Source: Betaproteobacteria bacterium (GTDB lineage: Bacteria > Bdellovibrionota_B > Oligoflexia > Silvanigrellales > Silvanigrellaceae). Taken from it: a stretch of DNA of 64,000 nt. This document shows positions 1 through 7,726 of this stretch, one piece after another. The position numbers and the translations under genes were made by a program. How positions within the stretch are numbered: the stretch's first letter is position 1; each line of letters opens with the position of its first letter. Below the pieces are notes generated by a model. It worked only from the letters and a program-made list of their open reading frames with translations. It did no database searches and was not told the origin of the DNA. The DNA lies in NCBI GenBank assembly GCA_016868315.1, contig VGHE01000009.1:60877-124876 (forward strand), written 5' to 3'.

Positions 1-2
1 CG

Positions 3-71
3 CGCATAGCCGGGCTTGACCTTTACGAGGTCGCCGATGTGGCCAAGATTTGGGACGTTTTGTTGAAGTAA
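3..71 (+). CDS. C-terminal end of an unidentified protein
   Basis: An open frame enters from the left edge and stops with TAA at 69-71, giving 22 residues ending in AKIWDVLLK. The piece is too short to assign a family. The frame is judged real because it ends just before a short convergent gap and the opposite strand carries a well-supported gene from 129. The start and function lie outside the window. Confidence 0.4.
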   Translation, partial: RIAGLDLYEVADVAKIWDVLLK

Positions 72-128
72 TACTTGCATGCTTATACCCCGATCATGAA
101 TCTTCGATCCGAAAACGGAAACAACCGC

Positions 129-1514
129 CTACACCGCATTTTTGTTTTTGGCAAGCCGGTTTCTAAAATCATAGGCATTGTCGAGCAATCCGACTCCCGC
201 GAGCACCGCAACAACAAGAAACGGCCCCCCGTCGAGCGAGCTCGAGAGCAGAAGAATGGCAAAGACTGCCGCCAAGGCAACCAATGGGCGCAGACAGGCA
301 TGAACTATCAGTGCCCCCTGCAATGCCAGCCCCACCAGAACCATGAGCGCAGCCAAAGCCCCCCACACCAGCACTGGGCCTTTGGGCTCGGCGGGGAGCC
401 AGCTCCCGAGTTCTGCGTCCCCCTGCCAGAGCGAGGACATGTACAACAGCATTGCGAGTGCGGGCACCGCCAACCACAAAGGAACCGCAAACAAACGCGA
501 GCGCCATCCCGGTTCAGCGGAGAGGGTGAAGCGGTAGCCAAAGATATCTGTTGTCGAAGGTGGATTTGGCTCACGTGCCAGGCGTCTGAGCCAGCCCGGT
601 AGCATCGCTGATCCGGACTTCTTCTCCTCGGACCACGGAGCTGTATTGCCGGATTCAGATGCGCCCCGCGTAGGCTTCTTCACGTGCGCCTGAACGACCA
701 CTCCGCTGGTCAAAGCATCCAGAGGGGCTCCCCTCTTTCGCCCCATGAGAGCCTTCATGCTCTCCGCGGTCTGCTGGAAAATGAACACCATCTGATGCGG
801 AAAAACTTCACGGTTAGCGAGCACATAACGGAGCACAAAGTGCATGCGTTCGGTTTGGTTGAACGCAAAATCAATAAGAACCACCGTTGCGGCCAATGAA
901 CCCAGGACAAAAACTGAAAGCGAACCGGAGTCGGCAAAGAGAAGCCAAGCCAAGCGTTCCCAACTCTCTTGGTCGAGGAAACGCTGCATTTCATCGATTA
1001 CCCGAGACTCCTTCAGCTGTCGCAGCAGAGTTTCGGCTTGTGCTGCATTAGTCGCGCCCAACCCACCCGCAATATTCGCAGTCAACCAGGCCTCGACGTT
1101 GAAGCCCTGCGGAACGCCGAGCAGACTGCTCATCATCAAGACCACCGGCAGTGCCAAAACCAGCAAAGCCCAGAGCGCGGAGCGGTTTTTAAAACGAAAC
1201 ATGAGGCTGAGCCATAAAAACGGCAGACTCAATATCCCCAATGTTCCGGCCATCACAAACACCGGGAGCCGGGTTATCATGCCCAAGAAATAAATGAGCA
1301 TGGATACGGCTGCCATGAGAAGAACTGCACTGCGCAAACGCAGCACAGAGGCAACCTGCGCCACATGATAGGCCGCAAGCGGAAAGACAAAAGCCAATAG
1401 GCTAATGGCAATAAGAATGCCGGACAACAGAAGACCCGCGGAGCGTTTCTGCTGCGCGGGCCGTTCCGGTTGAACTCCGGATGGCTGTTCATTCCAATCA
1501 GGAAAACCATTCAT
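129..1514 (-). CDS. DUF2232 (YybS-like) multispanning membrane protein
   Basis: A 461-residue protein that is almost entirely hydrophobic, with about eight to nine predicted membrane segments from residue 25 on and a Lys/Arg-rich cytoplasmic loop near 270-320. The pattern and the location just downstream of rpsF match the DUF2232/YybS family, which is commonly encoded in the rpsF-rpsR-rplI neighbourhood. The biochemical function of the family is unknown. Here it follows rpsF after 44 bases on the same strand, so the two are probably co-transcribed. No rpsR or rplI is found between or after them in the window. Family assignment is inferred from context and topology rather than from a catalytic motif. 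Confidence 0.65.
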   Translation of the reverse strand: MNGFPDWNEQPSGVQPERPAQQKRSAGLLLSGILIAISLLAFVFPLAAYHVAQVASVLRLRSAVLLMAAVSMLIYFLGMITRLPVFVMAGTLGILSLPFLWLSLMFRFKNRSALWALLVLALPVVLMMSSLLGVPQGFNVEAWLTANIAGGLGATNAAQAETLLRQLKESRVIDEMQRFLDQESWERLAWLLFADSGSLSVFVLGSLAATVVLIDFAFNQTERMHFVLRYVLANREVFPHQMVFIFQQTAESMKALMGRKRGAPLDALTSGVVVQAHVKKPTRGASESGNTAPWSEEKKSGSAMLPGWLRRLAREPNPPSTTDIFGYRFTLSAEPGWRSRLFAVPLWLAVPALAMLLYMSSLWQGDAELGSWLPAEPKGPVLVWGALAALMVLVGLALQGALIVHACLRPLVALAAVFAILLLSSSLDGGPFLVVAVLAGVGLLDNAYDFRNRLAKNKNAV

Positions 1515-1558
1515 TCAGAGGTCTCTTTTGTGCTTGAGTTGACGGGAGTGAGGGATTC

Positions 1559-1984
1559 TCACTCTTCGTCACGTGGTGCGCCGCGGCGTGCGCTCATCGA
1601 ATCGCCTTCAGCGCGCTCGCGAGCCTGCTCTGCTGCGCGTGTTGCGGCAGCTTCAGCTTGCTTCTGCAGTTCAACGCGGCGAGCTTCGACGTTCACCTTG
1701 TCGGAAAGCTTGATAATCAGGCTGCGCAACACGTTTTCGTCGAGCTTCAAAATACGCTCGAGTTCGCGAGCGCTATCCTGCTCGGTTGCAACATCATACA
1801 CGTGGTAAATGCCGCGGGTTGCCTTGTTGATAGGATAAGCAAGCTTGCGAACACCCCAGGTGTCCTTACGGATAATTTGACCGCCATTGGTACCAATAAT
1901 ACCCTCCCAACGAGCCAGCATCTTGCTGAGCTCAGCTTCGGGAAGGTCCGGCTTGGCGATGATCATTGCTTCGTATTCACGCAT
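1559..1984 (-). CDS. rpsF: 30S ribosomal protein bS6
   Basis: A 141-residue protein beginning MREYEAMIIAKPDLPEAE, the typical bS6 start, with the RKDTWGVRKLAYPINKATRG segment that binds 16S rRNA and bS18 in this family. The C-terminus is an Arg/Glu/Ala-rich tail, which varies between species. The start is the ATG at 1984 because AGGAG lies seven to eight bases upstream; a longer open frame running to 2446 has no bS6 homology and is not coding. It is first in a short operon with the DUF2232 gene. The usual partner rpsR is absent next to it. Confidence 0.95.
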   Translation of the reverse strand: MREYEAMIIAKPDLPEAELSKMLARWEGIIGTNGGQIIRKDTWGVRKLAYPINKATRGIYHVYDVATEQDSARELERILKLDENVLRSLIIKLSDKVNVEARRVELQKQAEAAATRAAEQARERAEGDSMSARRGAPRDEE

Positions 1985-2141
1985 TATAAAAGCTCCTTCT
2001 GGATCGCTGCTGAAACACATGAGCCCCCTCATCAGCATCTGGTGTGCGGGGGCAAGGAGATTAACCAGACCGCGTCGCATAACCGCTCTTGAGCAAACAT
2101 GCAAGCGTTCAGATTCATCCCCCCAGGAAAGTCCGAAGTTT

Positions 2142-2915
2142 GTGGCTCTTTTTCGCAGAAAAGCCCAGTTTGCAGGCCTGCTCCAGTACAGACTCTGGGG
2201 ACGCGCCCTTGCCTTCCTGCCCTTCGTGCTCGCAATTCGAGGAGTATCTGCTGCAGAGCCTGGGAAAATTGATTCCGACACAGCAGCAGGCGCACCTCCC
2301 CCCTGCCAATGGAGCCTGCCCCTTTCCGCGACGCTTACTGGTTTTTTTGCTGCGCAAATTGAATGCAAAACAGGAATAAGCTGGGGAGTGCGCTTCGGAA
2401 CGGCACTTTTAGGATTCCGACAGCCCGTTGAATACGTCAGAACCAAAGCGAGCGTGGCCTACCCACCCGAAGGTTTACAGGGACGGCCAGCTGGGCTGGC
2501 TTCATGGCAAGTCGTCCACAGTGTAAAGTACGCCTATCTCCCAGAAGGCACCGCGACGCGGATTAAAACGTCCGGAGCCGAGCTCGCCCTTGCATCACCA
2601 GCACTTCAGCAGTGGAACGCCCTGATGGACTCAGACCTCAGCCTTGAGCTGCGCTATTGGGGTGAAACTGCGGATAAGGCACCGCGCTTTGGCCTCAGAG
2701 CTTGGCAAACACTTCCCGCACGCTGGCGCACTCTCGGGGGCTTACACGAAACCCGCAATGCTGACGCGCGCGGGCTTCAGGCTCTGTATTTCTTCACCAA
2801 GAATCCGTGGGCGGCTGAATTGGGTCTGGGGCGAATGACGGTCGAAGTCGATCGTATTTCGGCCACCTCGCTTTATCCAACTTTCGAGATCACACTGGAA
2901 TTGGGAACGCCATGA
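2142..2915 (+). CDS. Exported protein of unknown function
   Basis: I do not recognise this 257-residue protein. The open frame runs upstream into the rpsF region, but the likely start is GTG at 2142: AGGAAAG sits about nine bases before it, and the product then begins with a basic stretch, a hydrophobic segment (ALAFLPFVLAIRGVSA) and a plausible signal-peptidase site near residue 35. The remainder is rich in alternating aromatic and polar residues (for example LSLELRYWGE, TVEVDRISA), compatible with a beta-rich periplasmic or outer-membrane protein. Its stop overlaps the start of the ceramidase-like lipoprotein gene by four bases (ATGA), so the two are translationally coupled and may act together. 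Confidence 0.6.
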   Translation: MALFRRKAQFAGLLQYRLWGRALAFLPFVLAIRGVSAAEPGKIDSDTAAGAPPPCQWSLPLSATLTGFFAAQIECKTGISWGVRFGTALLGFRQPVEYVRTKASVAYPPEGLQGRPAGLASWQVVHSVKYAYLPEGTATRIKTSGAELALASPALQQWNALMDSDLSLELRYWGETADKAPRFGLRAWQTLPARWRTLGGLHETRNADARGLQALYFFTKNPWAAELGLGRMTVEVDRISATSLYPTFEITLELGTP

Positions 2916-4309
2916 AAAAGTTTCTTCGATGCGGAATACTTTCATCCATAGTTCTTCTCGGGGGCTGCGAAATCCGATCGCGAATACCTGATTTGGTACC
3001 TTCACCCAATTCAAGTCCTGCGCTCAACCAGGGGATTCCGCTGAAGGGTAATATTGTCCGCGTGGGAGCTGCGCGAGCGGAATTTATACCAGAAAGGCCG
3101 ACCGCACTTTCTGGCTATGGAGGAGTAGCGCGCCGTTTTCTTTTTCCTCTGTTTGCAAAGGGCGGAGAAATCTCTTTCTGCCGCCCCTATGAAAAAATAG
3201 TGCAACCCCCAAAAATCAAAACCGCAGTCTTTGAAATTCGTCAGAGCAATGCACTCGAAAATCAAAATCTTTTTCTCGTTTCACTCGACCTCGTTGCTGT
3301 GACCTCCGACATGACGCAGAAAATCCATGCTGCTATCGACGAAGTGACTGGGAAAAAATCAGCAAACCTCAACAACACTTTAGTCGTTGCAACGCACACA
3401 CATTCGGGTCCTGCAGGTCTTTCTGAAAATCCTCTGTGGAGCGCCTTTGTCTGTGACCAGTACAACCCACCACTCGCTAATGCCTACGTCAGCGTCTTCA
3501 AAGACACGCTCAGGCGAGCCCTCGGGCAACTACAAAACGTAGAATCTATTAGCACGAGGGCATCCGAAGCAGCTCAGCTTTTGAAAAGTCGCTTTGAAGG
3601 CATGCGCGCAAATAATGATGTATCTCTCTTATCGTTCAATACAGCCAACGCGAGAGCACCTCTTGCGCTTTTACGCATGGCCGTGCACCCAACCTCCTAT
3701 GGTCCAAGCGACCTCGTCCTGAGTGCAGATCTGGTCGCTCCGCTCGAGCAGGCCGTTGGGAGTGCGTTTGACCTTGAAAATGTTTTTTTGCTTCAAACCG
3801 AAATTGGAAACATGACTGCCAACAACAGCAACCTGAGTAATGATATGTGGGCCAAAAACGTTGCCGAAGCGCTACGGAACACCCAATCAATATCTTCATC
3901 CAACAACCTCACCATGAGCACATCAGCAGGTACAATTGAACTACCATCAGCGCGTATCAACTGGAGCGGTTGTGGTGCATCGCAGGCCGATACCCTGGTG
4001 GGAGTGCGTGTGTTGGAAAATCTTCCTCAACAGGCGCACCTCACGTTCTGGAGAATCAACGATGAGCTCAACCTGTTTCTACCCGGCGAATGGACCACAT
4101 CAGGTGCTACGGAAGTCAAAAACGCCTTCGCCAGTAGGCTCGCTGCCGGCCAAACGATGAAGCTACATTCGCTTGCACATGATTATACGGGATATCATTT
4201 AAGCCGATCCGACTACGGCAGCAAAGCCCTCGAATCGTGTTCATCGCTGTACGGAGCAGATGGTACATACGTGTTGAGTTCGGGGCTCGCCGAGATTCCG
4301 CTGCCGTAA
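2912..4309 (+). CDS. Neutral ceramidase-like lipoprotein
   Basis: A 465-residue protein with a lipoprotein signal (lipobox VLLGGC, Cys19) followed by a domain resembling the neutral/alkaline non-lysosomal ceramidase N-terminal family. Supporting motifs are the zinc-site signature ATHTHSGPAG near residue 155, a metal-site GC(A)S-type region and the late FLPGEWTTSGA motif matching the family's PGE-T segment. Family members hydrolyse the amide bond of ceramides, but many bacterial homologues are uncharacterised, so the substrate here is unproven. The protein should be anchored in the periplasm or outer membrane. Length is shorter than full ceramidases (about 650 or more), lacking most of the C-terminal domain. 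It is coupled by ATGA to the upstream exported protein. Confidence 0.75.
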   Translation: MKKFLRCGILSSIVLLGGCEIRSRIPDLVPSPNSSPALNQGIPLKGNIVRVGAARAEFIPERPTALSGYGGVARRFLFPLFAKGGEISFCRPYEKIVQPPKIKTAVFEIRQSNALENQNLFLVSLDLVAVTSDMTQKIHAAIDEVTGKKSANLNNTLVVATHTHSGPAGLSENPLWSAFVCDQYNPPLANAYVSVFKDTLRRALGQLQNVESISTRASEAAQLLKSRFEGMRANNDVSLLSFNTANARAPLALLRMAVHPTSYGPSDLVLSADLVAPLEQAVGSAFDLENVFLLQTEIGNMTANNSNLSNDMWAKNVAEALRNTQSISSSNNLTMSTSAGTIELPSARINWSGCGASQADTLVGVRVLENLPQQAHLTFWRINDELNLFLPGEWTTSGATEVKNAFASRLAAGQTMKLHSLAHDYTGYHLSRSDYGSKALESCSSLYGADGTYVLSSGLAEIPLP

Positions 4310-4323
4310 CACCGTAAACTGCC

Positions 4324-4929
4324 TTACTGCTCGCCCTGAAAGCGACGGTTGAGCACAAAAGCGCCCAATGCAGGAAGAGAGATTGCTGCCAGTGTCCACC
4401 ACAAGAGCCACAACGCATCTCCTTGTGTGTGGCGCACACCTTGATGATGCGCATGCATCCCTGCGTGCTGATAAGCCCCAGGAAGAAAGACCATCAAAAG
4501 ACAGGTGAGCAAGGCTGTCAGGACAGGCAACCACCAGAATTCACGCACAAGCCGGCGCATCTGAAAACGGTCGAGAAAAAAGAGCAGGCACAGAGCGGGC
4601 ACAAAAGTGAAAAAGAGACCACAAACAACCGGGCACAAAGGATCGGGGAGCCTGTGCAACAAAGCAGCCGTATCGAGTGAGAAAGCAGTCAGTGCGATTG
4701 AATTTTGGGAACAGAGCGAAAGCGAAAAAAGATAACCAAGCACAGAGAGAAATGCATAGGCTGCAAAAAACCTTTTCCTCGAACGAACAAGTTCAACCGC
4801 AATCTTCTTCTCAACAATCTTCATGCTCCCCTGAACGTCGTCGGGAACCTCACCATTCAAAGTATTGAACGTTTGAAAGGAGCGTGAAAGATCCTCTTCG
4901 GGGGTTGGGGCGATTTTTTTATCCGACAT
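4324..4929 (-). CDS. Putative 4-TM anti-sigma factor with His-rich loop
   Basis: A 201-residue protein with an acidic soluble N-terminus of about 50 residues and four predicted membrane segments (roughly 55-75, 90-115, 130-150 and 175-195). Between the last two lies HAGMHAHHQGVRH, a histidine cluster placed to face the periplasm. The gene starts with ATG overlapping the stop of the ECF sigma gene (TGATG), with AAGGAG seven bases upstream; a GTG three bases earlier is less well spaced. Tight coupling to an ECF sigma factor, small size and topology resemble membrane anti-sigma factors such as the NrsF/DUF1109 type. Metal sensing through the His loop is an inference strengthened by the divergent HMA and MerT-like genes. 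Confidence 0.6.
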   Translation of the reverse strand: MSDKKIAPTPEEDLSRSFQTFNTLNGEVPDDVQGSMKIVEKKIAVELVRSRKRFFAAYAFLSVLGYLFSLSLCSQNSIALTAFSLDTAALLHRLPDPLCPVVCGLFFTFVPALCLLFFLDRFQMRRLVREFWWLPVLTALLTCLLMVFLPGAYQHAGMHAHHQGVRHTQGDALWLLWWTLAAISLPALGAFVLNRRFQGEQ

Positions 4930-5531
4930 CACTCATCTCCTTTTCGAGGCGCTTGCCCGAGCAAAAAGGTGCGCAGCTTTTCGAGCGCACGACTGTAAAT
5001 CTTCCGGAGCGCAACCTCACTCTTGCCGCTTTCATCGGCCAAAGTGCGAAAACTCTTCTCCTCCAAAAGGCGTCCCTGCACGACCGTGCGCTGTTCCATG
5101 CTCAGTTCGGAGACTGCCTTGCTGATTGCCTCGTCGTGCTGTCCGGCTTGCGGATCGCTAATGACGAGCGATGACACTCCGCTCTTGTGGAGCGAAGAAG
5201 ACGCCGAGCCTTCAATCGCTGACTCGCCTTCCCATGAGAGCTCAATGCGGCCTGAATTGCGCCGCAGCGCATCCACACAGGTGTTGTGGACGATTGTAAA
5301 AAACCAGGGCAGCGCGGCTGAGTTGCTCTTGTAGAGATGAATCTTTGAATGCAGCTTAAGAAAAACTTCTTGGGAAACCTCGGCCGCGAGCTCAGGGCGC
5401 AGCAGTTTTTTGAGCGCATATTGATAGACGCGCCCACGATGCCGCACAAAGAAGGCTTCGAATGCTTCGGGATTGCCTTGGGCATAACCCTCAAGTAATT
5501 CCTCGTCGCTTGGCTCGCCAATAATTATCAT
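4929..5531 (-). CDS. ECF-family RNA polymerase sigma factor
   Basis: A 200-residue sigma-70 family protein. Region 2 is seen at residues 25-95 (FEAFFVRHRGRVYQYALK, then SQEVFLKLH and LPWFFTIVHNTCVDALRR) and region 4 at 135-190 (LSMEQRTVVQGRLLEEKSF, then EVALRKIYSRALEKLR). There is no region 1 or 3, as expected of ECF sigma factors. It heads a two-gene unit with the membrane protein proposed as its anti-sigma factor and is divergent from the beta-barrel/HMA/MerT-like operon, which it probably controls together with its own gene. The ATG at 5531 has only a modest GGAAG about 12 bases upstream. Confidence 0.88.
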   Translation of the reverse strand: MIIIGEPSDEELLEGYAQGNPEAFEAFFVRHRGRVYQYALKKLLRPELAAEVSQEVFLKLHSKIHLYKSNSAALPWFFTIVHNTCVDALRRNSGRIELSWEGESAIEGSASSSLHKSGVSSLVISDPQAGQHDEAISKAVSELSMEQRTVVQGRLLEEKSFRTLADESGKSEVALRKIYSRALEKLRTFLLGQAPRKGDE

Positions 5532-5595
5532 AAAAGCAATACTTCCAGTTACCTACAAAAAAAAACAAATCACCTGTCACAAAACTCAGAGGAGA

Positions 5596-5613
5596 TTCGT
5601 AAACGTATACGAA
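5596..5613. promoter_or_regulatory. Inverted repeat in divergent metal-module promoter region
   Basis: TTCGTA-aacgta-TACGAA is a perfect 6-bp inverted repeat with a 6-bp spacer, located between the sigma gene (start 5531) and the beta-barrel gene (start 5635). TGTCAC at 5575-5580 followed 16 bases later by TCGTAA is a possible ECF-type promoter reading right, so the repeat may overlap the -10 region. Whether a regulator binds here is unknown. Confidence 0.35.
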
Positions 5614-5634
5614 GAATAACAAAGGATGTGACGC

Positions 5635-6384
5635 ATGCCCCGTTCACCCCGAAAAAAATGCACCGAAGCGTCTCAGTGGCCAAGAGCTCTGGCGCTCGCA
5701 GTTGCCTGGCCGGTTCTTACTTTGATCTCCTCCCAGGCAGCCTCAGCACACCCAGTCGTGTTTGAACAGGGCACAGCCATTATGGGACACCATCAGGGCG
5801 ACATGGCCGGTCTTGAGATCATCCATTCGCCACGCTGGTGGTGCGGCCTAGGGATTGTGGGAGAACGAACAAAAAATTCCTCCGTTTTGCTCGCCCGCGC
5901 AAACGCACTGGTTTGGAGAGGAAACTTTCCCGATCTGCAAAGTAACCTCTACATCGGGCTTGCGGGTGGAATGGGATGGGGGGCACTCGACGGTCATACC
6001 CATGGGGATCAATCCACTCAAAGAAACCTTGCGCTCGCCAAGGAACGCAGCAGGCACTCAAGGGTGCAAGGCTGGAGCGTCGAGGCTGATGCAGAGGATA
6101 GGCAGTACTACGGAAAAGCCCGTTTTAAGCAAATGTTCAAAAACGAACAAGCCTTCTCAAATCAAACGGTCACTCGCCTCGGATATGCTCCCTACAAAGC
6201 GCAAGCCGACGAGCCAGCTCTCTGGGCTATGGTCGAATGGAGCGTTCAATCCGACTCAAAATTTAACAATCAGGAGCACGAGATTACCCCTCTGGTGCGT
6301 TACTTCTATCGCAACATGCTCTTCGAAGTGGGCAGCAGCCTCAATGGCCGACTCGCATTCAATTACATGATTCACTCTTATTAA
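5635..6384 (+). CDS. Putative outer-membrane beta-barrel protein of metal module
   Basis: A 249-residue protein with a signal peptide ending near residue 38 (ISSQAASAHP). The mature part is rich in short amphipathic, aromatic strands and ends in FNYMIHSY, consistent with a small beta-barrel. Several His pairs occur (MGHHQGDM near 50, DGHTHGDQ near 123), suggestive of metal contact but not proof. I do not recognise a named family. It is the first gene of a plus-strand operon with the HMA protein (15 bases downstream) and the MerT-like protein, and an AAAGGA sits nine bases before the ATG. A role in moving or sensing a metal across the outer membrane is inference from this company. Confidence 0.6.
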   Translation: MPRSPRKKCTEASQWPRALALAVAWPVLTLISSQAASAHPVVFEQGTAIMGHHQGDMAGLEIIHSPRWWCGLGIVGERTKNSSVLLARANALVWRGNFPDLQSNLYIGLAGGMGWGALDGHTHGDQSTQRNLALAKERSRHSRVQGWSVEADAEDRQYYGKARFKQMFKNEQAFSNQTVTRLGYAPYKAQADEPALWAMVEWSVQSDSKFNNQEHEITPLVRYFYRNMLFEVGSSLNGRLAFNYMIHSY

Positions 6385-6399
6385 AGGAGGTTTTGCTTT

Positions 6400-6705
6400 A
6401 TGAAGTCGAGTCTTCGCGGATATATTGCATCAACTTTTATACTTGGAGGAATTCTCTTGAGCTCGATAGCTTTAGCTGACCAAATCAAGGTCAACGTAAA
6501 TGGAATGGTTTGCGGATTCTGCGCTCAGGGGATCAAAAAAAAGCTCGAGAAAACTGGACTTGTCGATAAAATTAAGGTCGATTTGGAAAGCAAAATCGTC
6601 TCTTTCTCGACGTTGCCAGGCAAAGAATTCAATGACGAAGCAATCACCAAACTCATCACTGATGCGGGCTACACTGTTGTAAAAATCACGAAGGAAAAGC
6701 CATGA
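6400..6705 (+). CDS. Exported heavy-metal-associated (HMA) domain protein
   Basis: A 101-residue protein: a signal peptide (about residues 1-26, ending IALA) followed by one HMA fold with the metal-binding loop GMVCGFCAQG (Cys-x-x-Cys). The layout is like periplasmic MerP and small copper-binding proteins, which pass a soft metal ion to a membrane partner. A strong AAAGGAGG begins at the stop of the preceding gene and serves this ATG. Its own stop overlaps the start of the MerT-like gene by four bases, so the two are coupled, as merP and merT functionally are. Hg(II) versus Cu(I) cannot be decided from sequence; merA and merR are absent nearby. Confidence 0.85.
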   Translation: MKSSLRGYIASTFILGGILLSSIALADQIKVNVNGMVCGFCAQGIKKKLEKTGLVDKIKVDLESKIVSFSTLPGKEFNDEAITKLITDAGYTVVKITKEKP

Positions 6706-7064
6706 GCAAAGCATGGGCAGGAATAGCACTTCTAGGCAGCTCTGCGACCTTGCTCTGCTGTGTGATCCCTGTCTTGCTTGTTGCACTTGGCTTTGGTGCG
6801 AGTGTTGCAGGTGCTTTTGCAGCTCTGCCCCAACTCGCACTTATTGGTGAACATAAAGGGATAATTTTTACGGTTGCAGGGATGCTTGTGGGCTCTGCAT
6901 TTTGGATGCGAAGTCGCCCGGCCGCGCAGGTGTGTCCTGTAGATCCAGTGCTGGCTGCAGCCTGCATGAAAACGCGCAAACTCTCCACAATATTTTTGTG
7001 CACTGCGACTTTAATTTACGTGGGTGCGTTGTTTTTTGTCTATGCACTTCCCCACCTGCTTTGA
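6702..7064 (+). CDS. MerT-like metal transporter
   Basis: A 120-residue membrane protein with three predicted helices (about 5-35, 45-65 and 90-118). The first helix holds LLCCVIPVLLVALG, matching the paired cysteines in the first helix of MerT mercury transporters, and a second Cys pair zone (VCPVDPVLAAACM) occurs in the loop after helix 2, as in MerT. In the Mer system MerT receives Hg(II) from MerP and carries it inward. Here the partner HMA protein is encoded immediately upstream with an ATGA overlap. No mercuric reductase is in the window, so the metal and the direction remain open. Confidence 0.75.
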   Translation: MSKAWAGIALLGSSATLLCCVIPVLLVALGFGASVAGAFAALPQLALIGEHKGIIFTVAGMLVGSAFWMRSRPAAQVCPVDPVLAAACMKTRKLSTIFLCTATLIYVGALFFVYALPHLL

Positions 7065-7112
7065 GTCTGGACTGTACGGCAGCGGACTCAAAACGGGTGA
7101 GCGAAAATAAAC

Positions 7113-7706
7113 TCAGTGCCCGTGCCCAGGGCCGTGTGCATGGATATTTGGAAGTGTGCTATCCACGGTATCGTGCTTGGTGTTTTCGTCTTTTTTGGAG
7201 ATCTGCTTCTCACCCACTTTGCGTTTCACCGCATCGCGTTCAAGCAGATAATCTTTGGTATAAACCCACTTGCGTTCGGCAAGACCTGCCATCGAGTATT
7301 CTGGCCCCATGCGAATGGCATCAACAGGACAAGCTTCTTCGCAGTAACCACAAAACACGCAGCGCAGGATATCGATTTCAAACCGCACAGGGTATTTCTC
7401 GACGCCTTTGTCGGGACTCTCGCCCGCAACAATGGTGATGCACTGCGCCGGACAATTTGTAGCGCACAGGAAGCAAGCCGTACAACGCACTCGACCATCC
7501 GGACGCTTCGTCAGGAAGTGTGCTCCCTTGAATCGCTCGGAATACTGGTACTCAACTTCAGGCCACTGAACTGTGTTGGATTCTTCCAGACCAAAAACCT
7601 GTTTTGCAAAGGTCACAAGAGTGGTGCCCATGCCCACAAGTGACGTGGCCAAATAACCATTTTTGAGATTACGTTCCGGATCCCGAGAGACGTTCACATA
7701 AGCCAT
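7113..7706 (-). CDS. nuoI: NADH-quinone oxidoreductase subunit I
   Basis: A 197-residue complex I subunit carrying two [4Fe-4S] clusters (N6a and N6b), with motifs CTACFLCATNCP near residue 75 and CVFCGYCEEACP near residue 115. It transfers electrons between the peripheral arm and cluster N2. The C-terminus is extended and ends in a His/Gly tail (HAHGPGHGH) not needed by the family. It is the last gene of the minus-strand nuo cluster, 20 bases after nuoG. NuoH, which normally separates G from I, is missing here. The gene converges with the MerT-like gene with 48 bases between stops. Confidence 0.95.
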   Translation of the reverse strand: MAYVNVSRDPERNLKNGYLATSLVGMGTTLVTFAKQVFGLEESNTVQWPEVEYQYSERFKGAHFLTKRPDGRVRCTACFLCATNCPAQCITIVAGESPDKGVEKYPVRFEIDILRCVFCGYCEEACPVDAIRMGPEYSMAGLAERKWVYTKDYLLERDAVKRKVGEKQISKKDENTKHDTVDSTLPNIHAHGPGHGH

Positions 7707-7726
7707 GTGTCATTGACCTCGTTCAA

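Noticed and set aside
1887-2141. Upstream part of the frame of the exported protein, reaching into rpsF
   Set aside because: It overlaps the rpsF start antisense; a GTG with a good RBS and signal peptide at 2142 explains the gene better.
6400-7064. Complete mercury resistance (mer) operon
   Set aside because: merP- and merT-like genes are present, but there is no MerA reductase or MerR regulator in the window, so only a metal-handling module is claimed.
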